This document shows, one piece after another, positions 1 to 5,697 of a stretch of 7,517 nucleotides of DNA. Both the position numbers and the translations under genes were made by a program. The stretch's first letter is position 1, and every line of letters begins with the position of its first letter. The notes under the pieces were generated by a model. That model did not search any database and was not told where the DNA came from. It worked only from the letters and a program-made list of their open reading frames with translations. Source of the DNA: Calditrichota bacterium. GTDB lineage: Bacteria > Calditrichota > Calditrichia > RBG-13-44-9. The stretch lies in NCBI GenBank assembly GCA_016934605.1, contig JAFGSO010000045.1, positions 1 to 7,517 on the forward strand, given 5' to 3'.

Positions 1-1191
1 CATTCCAAAGATAATACCGGAGAAGTTATCCAGAACAAACTCATCGAGCATTTGCATAAGGAACCGAATATTCAGCTTTTTACCGGTTACACCGCGGTTG
101 ATCTGCTCACACCTTCTCATCACGCCTTAAACAGATTGGAAGTATATAACAACGACTCCTGTTCCGGGGCCTATATTTTTGATCAGAAAAAAGAAACTGT
201 TATTCCCATTTTTGCCAGGAAAACTATACTGGCTACCGGAGGACTTGGCCAGATTTATCTGAGGAGCAGTAATCCATCCTGGGCGCGGGGAGACGGGCTG
301 GCGATGGCTTATCGTACCGGTGCCAGAGCCATAAACTGCGAATTCATTCAATTTCATCCGACTACTTTTCATTATAAGATGGCCCCCCATTTTCTGATTT
401 CGGAATCGGTAAGAGGTGCGGGAGCGAAACTGGTAGATAACCGGGGTGAGCCGTTCATGAAAAAATATGATCCGGAGTGGGAAGATCTTGCACCCAGAGA
501 TGTGGTGGCAAGAGCAATTCATGAGGAGATGCTGATCCATGACACTCCCAATGTTTATCTGGATTTTGCTTCCTATATTCCCTCGGTGGAGATACAGAAA
601 AATTTTCCGAAGATTTATCAGAGTTGCCTGGAATATGGAATCGATATCACCCGTGAACCGGTACCGGTAGTTCCGGGGGCCCATTATTTCTGCGGTGGGG
701 TATGGGTAAACCAGTGGAGCCAGACAACCATCGAAAATCTTTATGCAGTTGGCGAGGTTTCCTGCACCGGTGTGCACGGTGCAAATCGTCTGGCCAGTGC
801 ATCACTGCTGGAGGGCGTTATATGGGGCCATCTGACCGCAGAACATATTCGCCGTAACCTGCCCGCAACTCAGAAGCCGGATCCTGCGAATTTTCCGCCC
901 TGGAAAGACCTGGGTGTGGAGGAACCCGACCCGGCTCTCATCAGCCAGGATATGAGTTCCATCAGAAATATGATGTGGAATTATGTGGGAGTTACCCGAA
1001 CGGCAGACCGCCTGGCCAGAGCTCTGCGGGAACTTCGCAGCCTGGAATCTGAAATCGAACGTTTTTACCGGGTATCCAAACTCTCAGACAGTCTGATCGG
1101 ATTACGCAATGCAGTCCGTGCCGCTCTTATAGTGACCACTGCGGCTTGGGCAAATAAAAACAGCATGGGCTGTCACTACCGGCTTTCCTGA
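1..1191 (+). CDS. nadB: L-aspartate oxidase, C-terminal 396 residues (5' end outside window)
   Basis: NadB is a cytoplasmic FAD enzyme that oxidises L-aspartate to iminoaspartate, which NadA then condenses into quinolinate for NAD synthesis. The frame is open from base 1, so the TTG at 52 is not a real start. Compared with the usual ~540 residues, about 140 are missing, including the N-terminal Rossmann FAD motif. Family signatures in order (residues counted from base 1): ATGGLGQIY at 78-86, FIQFHPT with the active-site His near 119, ESVRGAGAKL with Arg near 138, the LAPRDVVARAI helix, PGAHYFCGG with His near 228, and YAVGEVSCTGVHGANRLAS with Arg near 263. A helical C-terminal domain ends in HYRLS. 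These conserved residues separate it from fumarate reductase and succinate dehydrogenase flavoproteins, in which HGANR is not the usual form. The 3' end overlaps the convergent homoaconitase gene by 16 bp. No terminator for nadB itself is evident. Confidence 0.96.
   Translation, partial: HSKDNTGEVIQNKLIEHLHKEPNIQLFTGYTAVDLLTPSHHALNRLEVYNNDSCSGAYIFDQKKETVIPIFARKTILATGGLGQIYLRSSNPSWARGDGLAMAYRTGARAINCEFIQFHPTTFHYKMAPHFLISESVRGAGAKLVDNRGEPFMKKYDPEWEDLAPRDVVARAIHEEMLIHDTPNVYLDFASYIPSVEIQKNFPKIYQSCLEYGIDITREPVPVVPGAHYFCGGVWVNQWSQTTIENLYAVGEVSCTGVHGANRLASASLLEGVIWGHLTAEHIRRNLPATQKPDPANFPPWKDLGVEEPDPALISQDMSSIRNMMWNYVGVTRTADRLARALRELRSLESEIERFYRVSKLSDSLIGLRNAVRAALIVTTAAWANKNSMGCHYRLS
1152..1173 (-). 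terminator. Putative rho-independent terminator of the homoaconitase gene, inside nadB
   Basis: Read on the minus strand, two bases after the homoaconitase TAG stop, there is a perfect 5-bp stem ACAGC / GCTGT with loop CCAT. It is followed at once by TTTTTATTT. The polarity fits only minus-strand transcription, because the + side of the hairpin has no T-run. The stem is short (three G-C pairs), so efficiency is uncertain. The same bases encode the NKNSMGC stretch near the NadB C-terminus. Confidence 0.5.
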
Positions 1192-3161
1192 AGCTTTGCT
1201 TTTACCCAGTTTTCCAGTCCTCCGGTAACGATAAGTTCCTGAGCAGCCGTTCCTACCGGGCTAATGGAATATCTCTTGTCTTCCAGCCGGACGATACATT
1301 TCCGAAAATCAATTTCAGCTTTCAGACCGGTTCTTACCGTTAGTTTTTCGGTTCCGAAACGGGACTTCAGGTCATTCACCAGACCGGGAGATTCAATGAC
1401 CAGAAAACCGTTATTCAGCGCATTTCTTTTATAGGTCTCATTAAACGATCCGGAAATCACCAGCCGGATTCCCCGGTACTTCAGTGCAGTTGCTGCCTGC
1501 TCCCGGGAACTACCGGTTCCGAAATTGAAACCACCAACCAGTATATCCCCCTCACGGGCAATATTTTTGAAAGCGGGATCGTAATTCTCCATAACTACTT
1601 CCGCCTGCTGCTTCGCTGTAAAATCGTCCATGTAAGTATATTTCCCGGGATATATACCATCTGTATTCAGGTTATCCTGAAAACAGAAGAGAAGTTCCCC
1701 GGAAACATTTCCCGTAAATCCTTCTAAAATCCGGACTTCCCGTTCTTCACTTTCTCCGAATGCATGTTCAATGATTTCGCCGGCCGGTTCTTCATCGGGC
1801 CATTGGCCTGAATAATCTATTTTACCGGATATGGCCGAAGCTGCCACAACCGCGGGTGAAGCCAGATACGCAAAGGCATTTCTTGATCCCATCCGTCCCT
1901 TGAAGTTTCGATTGGTGGCAGAAATACCAACTTCCCCGTCCTCCAGCAGGCCTTTTCCCAGACCAATACACGGTCCGCACCCCGAAGGTAGCGGAATAGC
2001 TCCCGCATCCAGCAGTTTCTGCCAGTCCCCGCGCTTCCGGCTTTCATTTTCGACCTCGCTGGAGGCAGCTGCTATATAAAATTCCACCCCCTCAGCTACT
2101 TTTTTCCCCTTCACTATGGCTGCTGCTTCTGCCAGATCTTCCACCCGGCTGTTTACACAGGAAACCAGATATGCCTTGTCGATCTTGACATTTTCTTGGC
2201 GGATTTTACTCAGCGGAGAGATGGTTTTCACGGTATTCGGCCCTGAAACATGCGGCTGAACAGTTTCCAGATCCAGTACAAGTTCTTTCAGATAAAAAGC
2301 ATCAAGATCTGCCAGGATATTATCTCTTTCTTCTTCAAGCTGACGAATACGCTCCCGGTTCATACGCGGATGTTTACCGCTGCCATCTTCATCCGAAGGT
2401 ACTCCGGAGAGTCCGCGGCCTTCTATAAAATCAGTCCGTTTCCTGAGCCAGTTTAAAGTCATCTCATCCACCGGGAAAACTCCGGCCAGTGCACCCCATT
2501 CCGTCGTCATGTTGGCGATGGTCAACCGCTGATCTATACTGAGTGAAGCCACACCATCACCCACAAATTCCACCGCACAGTTCAGGACTTCATCATGGTT
2601 GAAAAAACCGCACAGGGTAATAATCACATCTTTTCCGGTGACTCCGGGTTTCAGTCTCCCTTGCAGATTGACCCGCACTACCTGCGGAACCTGCCACCAG
2701 GTACGTCCCGTAGCCCAGATAGCCGCTGCATCGGTCCGGACGATAGGGGTGCCCAGACATCCCAGACCGCCATACATATTGGAGTGGCTGTCCGATGCCA
2801 CCACCATCGTTCCCGGCCAGGCATATCCTTCTTCACACATAATCTGGTGACCGATACCCCGGCCGGCCGGATAAAAATCCACACCCATGGTCCGGGCAAA
2901 TTCCTCAATTTTGGCATATTTCTGAAGATTTTTTTCACCGGTATCCTGCACATTATGATCCAGGGTAAATACAGGCTGCCGCGGATTCGCCATTTTTGTG
3001 GCGCCGATACTTTTAAATTTGGGAATAACTGCACCGGTATTGTCATGAGTCATGACATGGGCAGGCCGGATGGATATATAGTCTCCACTTCGGACTTTTT
3101 CTCCCGGTTCTAGCCCCACGGCATACCGCTGGGCAATTTTTTCAACAACTGTCTGTGGCAT
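1176..3161 (-). CDS. lys4: Homoaconitase (homoaconitate hydratase), single-chain fungal Lys4 type
   Basis: This 661-residue aconitase-superfamily enzyme is predicted to interconvert homocitrate/homoaconitate and homoisocitrate in the alpha-aminoadipate lysine route. It matches my memory of yeast Lys4 along its whole length: MTHDNT near 37-42, FYPAGRGIGHQIM at 96-108, VASDSHSN at 121-128, TPIVRTDAAAIWATG at 138-152, IANMTTEWGAL at 215-225, ATNRNFKGRMGS at 415-426, NTDGIYPGKYTY at 499-510 and FNFGTGSSREQAATAL at 545-560. The [4Fe-4S] ligands are Cys335 (in SCVNSR) and Cys395/Cys398 (in SGCGPCIG). Arg418/Arg423 and Ser551-Arg553 match aconitase substrate residues. The large domain and C-terminal swivel domain are fused, unlike the two-subunit LeuCD or Thermus-type homoaconitases. 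The length fits Lys4 (~690) without its mitochondrial presequence. The ATG at 3161 has AGGAG five bases upstream plus one. No other lysine gene is in the window. A broader hydro-lyase specificity remains possible. Confidence 0.9.
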   Translation of the reverse strand: MPQTVVEKIAQRYAVGLEPGEKVRSGDYISIRPAHVMTHDNTGAVIPKFKSIGATKMANPRQPVFTLDHNVQDTGEKNLQKYAKIEEFARTMGVDFYPAGRGIGHQIMCEEGYAWPGTMVVASDSHSNMYGGLGCLGTPIVRTDAAAIWATGRTWWQVPQVVRVNLQGRLKPGVTGKDVIITLCGFFNHDEVLNCAVEFVGDGVASLSIDQRLTIANMTTEWGALAGVFPVDEMTLNWLRKRTDFIEGRGLSGVPSDEDGSGKHPRMNRERIRQLEEERDNILADLDAFYLKELVLDLETVQPHVSGPNTVKTISPLSKIRQENVKIDKAYLVSCVNSRVEDLAEAAAIVKGKKVAEGVEFYIAAASSEVENESRKRGDWQKLLDAGAIPLPSGCGPCIGLGKGLLEDGEVGISATNRNFKGRMGSRNAFAYLASPAVVAASAISGKIDYSGQWPDEEPAGEIIEHAFGESEEREVRILEGFTGNVSGELLFCFQDNLNTDGIYPGKYTYMDDFTAKQQAEVVMENYDPAFKNIAREGDILVGGFNFGTGSSREQAATALKYRGIRLVISGSFNETYKRNALNNGFLVIESPGLVNDLKSRFGTEKLTVRTGLKAEIDFRKCIVRLEDKRYSISPVGTAAQELIVTGGLENWVKAKLQESR

Positions 3162-3165
3162 GTAA

Positions 3166-3171
3166 TCTCCT
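3166..3171 (-). promoter_or_regulatory. Ribosome binding site of the homoaconitase gene
   Basis: The minus strand reads AGGAGA followed by TTAC and then the ATG at 3161. This is near-ideal Shine-Dalgarno spacing, and it fixes the start codon. Further upstream (3172-3260) the DNA is very AT-rich. A TACTAT word about 20 bases upstream of the ATG (complement of ATAGTA at 3185-3190) could be a -10 box, but no matching -35 box is convincing. Confidence 0.75.
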
Positions 3172-3262
3172 GATAAAAATTCCTATAGTAAAAAATTATT
3201 TTGAAAATTAATTGAATAGAAAATTGAGATCAATTCATTTTTAGGATTAAGGAGACATAAAA

Positions 3263-3302
3263 CAAGAATACAAAAATACAAGATGACAAGATGACAAGAA
3301 AA
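3263..3302. repeat. Octanucleotide-period CAAG/CAAA array
   Basis: CAA recurs at 3263, 3271, 3279, 3287 and 3295, an exact 8-nt step. The units are CAAGAATA, CAAAAATA, CAAGATGA (twice) and CAAGAAAA. Two further copies at 3310 and 3317 step by 7. A related AT-rich block with CAAG/CAAA words at 3475, 3483, 3490, 3504 and 3511 follows after the GC-rich patch. The copies are degenerate apart from the CAA core. Confidence 0.7.
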
Positions 3303-3370
3303 AATAATGCAAAATACAAAATAGTAATTGGTGAAAACAGAGAAACAGAAAGCAGTCAGAACAGGTAGCC

Positions 3371-3418
3371 AATTAAATTCCAATCACCAAGCACCAAATC
3401 AGGCAGTAGCCTGATCCG
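3371..3418. repeat. 48-bp repeat unit, copy 1, with hairpin
   Basis: The unit begins AATTAAATTCCAATCACCAA and ends TGATCCG. It carries a perfect 7-bp stem ATCAGGC / GCCTGAT (3398-3404 and 3409-3415) around the loop AGTA. It is nearly the same as the unit at 3738-3785: the first 23 bases are identical, and the differences lie mostly in the hairpin. On its right it runs into a GC-rich patch holding two CTGCCAG copies 14 bases apart (3420 and 3434). Confidence 0.85.
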
Positions 3419-3544
3419 CCTGCCAGCTTGGTTCTGCCAGACTGGCGGGGGGCAGGGGCTCAGAAACATGAAAACAAGATTACAAGATACAAGAAAAATA
3501 GTACAAAGTACAAAATAATAAAATATTCCAATCATCTGAAAGAA

Positions 3545-3590
3545 TGTCCCGCAGGGACAACTGATGTTAGCCAGCGACTTTAGTCGTTGG
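3545..3590. repeat. REP-like element: two adjacent hairpins
   Basis: The first hairpin is TGTCCC (3545-3550), loop GCA, GGGACA (3554-3559), a perfect 6-bp stem. After an 11-base spacer, the second hairpin has arms 3571-3578 (CCAGCGAC) and 3583-3590 (GTCGTTGG) around the loop TTTA: eight pairs including one G-T wobble. Paired short palindromes with a CGACTTTAGTCG-like core resemble repetitive extragenic palindromes mobilised by RAYT (Y1) transposases. That assignment is from resemblance only. No transposase gene is in the window. Confidence 0.55.
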
Positions 3591-3592
3591 AG

Positions 3593-3657
3593 CCAGCAAC
3601 CAGAATAAAATTCCAATTACCAAATACCAAGATCCAAAAAATTCCAATTCTCAAATG
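3593..3657. repeat. CCAG/CCAA heptamer block
   Basis: CCAGCAA at 3593 and CCAGAAT at 3600 are followed by CCAA words at 3613, 3620, 3627 and 3634 (7-nt steps), then at 3644 and a TCAA word at 3651. The block starts directly after the two-hairpin element and has the same phase rule as the CCAG arrays, with the fourth base changed from G to A. Confidence 0.7.
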
Positions 3658-3668
3658 AAAAATTGAGA
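3649..3668. repeat. Inverted repeat TCTCAA / TTGAGA
   Basis: Arms 3649-3654 and 3663-3668 form a perfect 6-bp stem around an 8-base A-rich loop. A degenerate counterpart (TCTCAA followed by TTGAAA) occurs at about 3799-3819. It also lies just before a CCAG heptamer array, so the stem and array look like parts of one larger repeated module. Confidence 0.5.
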
Positions 3669-3670
3669 AA

Positions 3671-3740
3671 CCAGTAACCAGCAACCAGAAGCCAGATACC
3701 CGGAACCAGAAGCCAGAAGCCAGCATCCAGCAGCCAGAAT
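3671..3740. repeat. Ten-unit heptanucleotide tandem array, consensus CCAGNAN
   Basis: CCAG begins at 3671, 3678, 3685, 3692, 3706, 3713, 3720, 3727 and 3734, and the tenth unit at 3699 reads CCCGGAA. The 7-nt period has no slippage over 70 bases. The last three positions of each unit vary (TAA, CAA, AAG, ATA, CAT, CAG, AAT). The array ends exactly where the second 48-bp unit begins. Confidence 0.9.
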
Positions 3741-3785
3741 TAAATTCCAATCACCAAGCATCAAATCAGTCGGCTGACTGATCCG
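3738..3785. repeat. 48-bp repeat unit, copy 2, with compensated hairpin
   Basis: This is the partner of the unit at 3371-3418, offset by 367 bases. Its stem is ATCAGTC / GACTGAT (3765-3771 and 3776-3782) around the loop GGCT. Relative to copy 1, one stem pair has changed from G-C to T-A on both arms, so the stem stays perfect although the loop differs at nearly every base. Confidence 0.85.
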
Positions 3786-3821
3786 AATAAAATTCTAAAT
3801 CTCAAACTATAAATTGAAAAA

Positions 3822-3884
3822 CCAGAAGCCAATTACCAGGAGCCAGGAACCAGGTGCCAGGAGCCAGAGACCAGAAACCAGCCC
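3822..3884. repeat. Nine-unit heptanucleotide tandem array, consensus CCAGNAN
   Basis: Units begin at 3822, 3829 (CCAATTA), 3836, 3843, 3850, 3857, 3864, 3871 and 3878, in exact 7-nt register. The fifth base is mostly G here (CCAGGAG, CCAGGAA, CCAGGTG), while the first array has mostly A or C. The two arrays have therefore diverged as blocks. It ends about 30 bases before the T-run side of the FecR operon terminator. Confidence 0.88.
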
Positions 3885-3914
3885 TGAGCCTTCTTTTTGT
3901 TTAATGCTCTCTGC

Positions 3915-3945
3915 AAAAAAAAAGGCTTCCCGTTACCGGAAAGCC
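3915..3945 (-). terminator. Strong rho-independent terminator of the envelope gene run
   Basis: On the minus strand, 28 bases past the FecR-gene stop, the stem GGCTTTCCG / CGGGAAGCC has nine pairs (one T-G wobble) around a GTAA loop of the GNRA type. It is followed directly by nine Ts (A-run 3915-3923 on the + strand). This marks the end of the minus-strand transcript that carries the FlgT-like, CsgG-like and FecR genes. Confidence 0.93.
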
Positions 3946-3973
3946 CTCAGAGCTGACTGGCTGATTCAGCTTA

Positions 3974-4735
3974 TTAACGGTTCAGCAGCTCGTCCCGTTG
4001 TTTATTCCACTGTACCCAGTCGGATTTGGCATCATCAATGAGATCGAAGTCGGATTTTTCAAACTTACCATCGGAAGATATACGAATCTGTTGCTGAGCT
4101 TTAACGATCTCAATCCATTGAGCTTCGCTCACATCCCGAGGTCCGGCAACATCTCTTGGTCCGGGAACATCACGGGGCGGTCCGATAGGTCCTGTTCTTT
4201 CGGGTTTGGATTGCTGCAGTTTTCCTATCCCCGCTGCAGCCGGTTTCACTTCCACTTCACCATCGTACACCCGGAGGGTTGTCATGGAATCCTCTGCCAC
4301 ATCCACCCGGTAAATTGTTCCGCGAACAGCAATCACCGCCGTGGGAGACTTAACCGCTACATAATCATCCTCAGTAAAGATCTTCCGAATAGTGGCCCAC
4401 AGCTTGCCGACGCTGAGGAATGAACTGGCCTTGACGGTTTCCTGCGTCACTTCAATGTCTTCCAGAGTATAAAGTGAGTTTTCATCAATCCTGACCACAT
4501 CACCATTGGTCAGGGTAATTTCGCAACGGGATTCGCGTTTGGTTTCAATTTTATCTCCGGAAAAAACATCCATGTTGAAATAGGCCATCTTCAGGTCGGA
4601 GGTCCCTTCCGGAATAACAAAAACCCTGTTCAGAGGGAAGGTGATTTTTCCGACAGGTTCACGGCTGGCGGAGGTGAACGCTACCAGAATAAAGAAGATA
4701 CCCAGCAAGGGAATCCCTTTCATGATATGCCGCAT
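3974..4735 (-). CDS. Secreted FecR-domain protein
   Basis: The predicted 253-residue protein starts MRHIMKG, with a hydrophobic core ending LVAFTSA before the likely cleavage site, so it is probably periplasmic or cell-surface. The FecR domain spans roughly residues 38-165: SGDKIET, then CEITLTNGDVVRIDENSLYTL, then the hallmark SPTAVIAVRGTIYRV and a final VYDGEVEV strand. Classical FecR anti-sigma regulators have a cytoplasmic sigma-binding part ahead of a membrane helix. Here only a signal peptide precedes the domain, so a direct sigma-regulator role is unlikely. After it come a proline-rich linker with three PRDV-type hexapeptide repeats (about 187-204) and a charged, Trp-containing tail with probable helical character. 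The start at 4735 is chosen over ATG 4747 because GGAGGA sits correctly before it. It is last in the gene run, 62 bases after the CsgG-like stop. Partner and ligand are unknown. Confidence 0.85.
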   Translation of the reverse strand: MRHIMKGIPLLGIFFILVAFTSASREPVGKITFPLNRVFVIPEGTSDLKMAYFNMDVFSGDKIETKRESRCEITLTNGDVVRIDENSLYTLEDIEVTQETVKASSFLSVGKLWATIRKIFTEDDYVAVKSPTAVIAVRGTIYRVDVAEDSMTTLRVYDGEVEVKPAAAGIGKLQQSKPERTGPIGPPRDVPGPRDVAGPRDVSEAQWIEIVKAQQQIRISSDGKFEKSDFDLIDDAKSDWVQWNKQRDELLNR

Positions 4736-4739
4736 ATGT

Positions 4740-4745
4740 TCCTCC
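4740..4745 (-). promoter_or_regulatory. Ribosome binding site that sets the FecR-domain start
   Basis: The minus strand reads GGAGGA, then ACAT, then ATG at 4735. The upstream in-frame ATG at 4747 has only an AGGA directly touching it, with no spacer, and would put MEEH in front of the signal peptide. The downstream start is therefore preferred. Confidence 0.75.
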
Positions 4746-4754
4746 ATTCCTATC

Positions 4755-4798
4755 AGAAATAAAAAAACAGCTGACTAATTTTTTTACATTTTATTTCT
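4755..4798. repeat. AT-only inverted repeat between the CsgG-like and FecR genes
   Basis: The perfect 10-bp arms AGAAATAAAA (4755-4764) and TTTTATTTCT (4789-4798) flank a segment with A7, CAGCTG and T7 tracts. On the minus strand an A7/T7 stem runs into further Ts, so it could attenuate transcription into the FecR gene. There are no G-C pairs in the stem, so a real terminator is doubtful. Confidence 0.3.
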
Positions 4799-5697
4799 TA
4801 CTGCGTACGAACCAGATCCCCGGTTTTCATGCCGGTACCTGAAACGATAATCGCCTTACAGGCTTTCCCGTCTCCGATATCCTGCACCACTTTGACTTTT
4901 CCAATCCTTCTTTCTTCACTGCCCAATGAAAGTCCGGTATCGGGATCGATAATTTCTTCGCCTTTCGAATATACAGCAAATTCCATACCTGCATTAACTC
5001 CACCGGCAGAACCCGGTTTCATGTAGAGGGAACCATCATCATTCACTTTTATGACTTTCCCTTCCCAGGGAATGTTTTCCATAGCTTTGGAAATGAATCC
5101 CACGCATTTTTCGATAGATTTCCGGCTGGCTTTGCCCAGAATGGTCTGATCCCAGTGGGTCGGATTACCAAAATCGATGTCTTCCACTCTGATCCGGTCA
5201 AGCCCGGTAGAACTTTCCTCTCCCTCAGCCGTTTCTGCCAGGACGATTTCGCCGGTACTGGTATTCACCAGACGGACATCTACCACGGCACGAGCCTGTC
5301 GCTTGGTCAGCTTACCGCCGATACCAATTTTACCGATACCACCGCCAAGGCCTGACTTTTTTTCGCCAAATTCCGACACACTGCCCATTACCATCAACTC
5401 CACACCCAGCAATTGTCCTACCTGGGCAGCACTCTGGGGTGTGACCGCCCCGGACATTCCCAGGCCCTGCTCTTCCAGGATTTTGGCAAGTTCCTGACGT
5501 TCAACCACCAGAAACTGACCGCTCTTCACCAGATGGGTAACCAGCATATCGGCCAGACCGGTTCCGATATTATGTCCCCAGCCACTGCGATCCTCAAAAT
5601 CTACCACGGCAATTCTTTTCTTCAATCCCTGCAGATCTCCCGCTGAAATCTGAACAGCAAAAACTAAAATCAAGGTCATGATCAGAAAATATTTCAT
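4798..5697 (-). CDS. CsgG-family envelope protein with FlgT-C-like tail
   Basis: This 299-residue protein has a Sec signal peptide (MKYFLIMTLILVFAVQISA). It has no lipobox Cys, unlike the lipoprotein CsgG. Residues about 27-205 follow the CsgG/HfaB pattern: KRIAVVDFEDRSG, GLADMLVTHLVKSGQFLVVER, the Gln/Leu-rich helix KILEEQGLG, GVELMVMGSVSEF, a Gly-rich stretch (115-129) and VVDVRLVNTSTGEIV, close to CsgG's own LRVVNVSTGEIL. The CsgG constriction-loop region is shortened to GWGHNIG, and the second pore hairpin is hard to see. Residues about 212-299 (GKVIKVNDDGSLYM, then DPDTGLSLGSEE, then TGMKTGDLVRT) resemble the C-terminal domain of flagellar FlgT. The ATG overlaps the preceding gene's stop (ATGA), and AGGAGG lies ten bases upstream, implying coupled translation. 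It may form an outer-membrane or periplasmic ring; pore formation is unproven. Confidence 0.85.
   Translation of the reverse strand: MKYFLIMTLILVFAVQISAGDLQGLKKRIAVVDFEDRSGWGHNIGTGLADMLVTHLVKSGQFLVVERQELAKILEEQGLGMSGAVTPQSAAQVGQLLGVELMVMGSVSEFGEKKSGLGGGIGKIGIGGKLTKRQARAVVDVRLVNTSTGEIVLAETAEGEESSTGLDRIRVEDIDFGNPTHWDQTILGKASRKSIEKCVGFISKAMENIPWEGKVIKVNDDGSLYMKPGSAGGVNAGMEFAVYSKGEEIIDPDTGLSLGSEERRIGKVKVVQDIGDGKACKAIIVSGTGMKTGDLVRTQ

Larger units (their letters stand above)
3172..3973. other. Long intergenic region without a credible gene, filled with short-period repeats
   Basis: About 800 bases separate the homoaconitase start from the stop of the FecR-domain gene. The first ~90 bases are AT-rich and probably contain the homoaconitase promoter. 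After that come alternating blocks of 7-8 nt periodic words (CAAG, then CCAA, then CCAG), hairpins, a GC-rich patch around 3416-3460, and finally a terminator. Open frames exist here on both strands, but their predicted proteins are only translations of the repeats, with no ribosome binding site or known domain. The pieces are listed separately. Confidence 0.85.

Noticed and set aside
52..54. TTG as the start of the + strand oxidase gene
   Set aside because: The frame continues upstream to base 1 with recognisable NadB residues (DNTGEVIQNKLIE), so the gene is simply cut by the window edge.
1192..1210. Terminator for nadB on the + strand (AAGC-TTT-GCTT followed by TT)
   Set aside because: The stem is only four pairs with a 3-base loop and no proper T-run. 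It is not convincing.
2595..3113. 172-codon plus-strand open frame opposite the homoaconitase gene
   Set aside because: It is antisense to a highly conserved enzyme, has no ribosome binding site, and its peptide shows no family features. The 216-codon frame opposite nadB (127-777) is rejected for the same reasons.
3172..3260. Lysine riboswitch or other leader upstream of the homoaconitase gene
   Set aside because: The leader is short and AT-rich, with none of the conserved helices or L-box words visible.
3356..3616. 86-codon minus-strand open frame in the repeat region
   Set aside because: It is a translation of the repeats and hairpins, with no Shine-Dalgarno site or domain.
3593..3884. 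CRISPR array
   Set aside because: The repeats are 7 nt, contiguous and degenerate. There are no 20-40 nt direct repeats with unique spacers and no cas genes.
3814..4041. 75-codon plus-strand open frame
   Set aside because: The first half is the CCAG heptamer array, which gives RSQEPGARSQ-like peptide. It then runs through the terminator and antisense to the FecR gene.
4745..4747. ATG 4747 as start of the FecR protein
   Set aside because: AGGA touches this ATG with no spacer. The next ATG (4735) has well-placed GGAGGA and gives a cleaner signal peptide.
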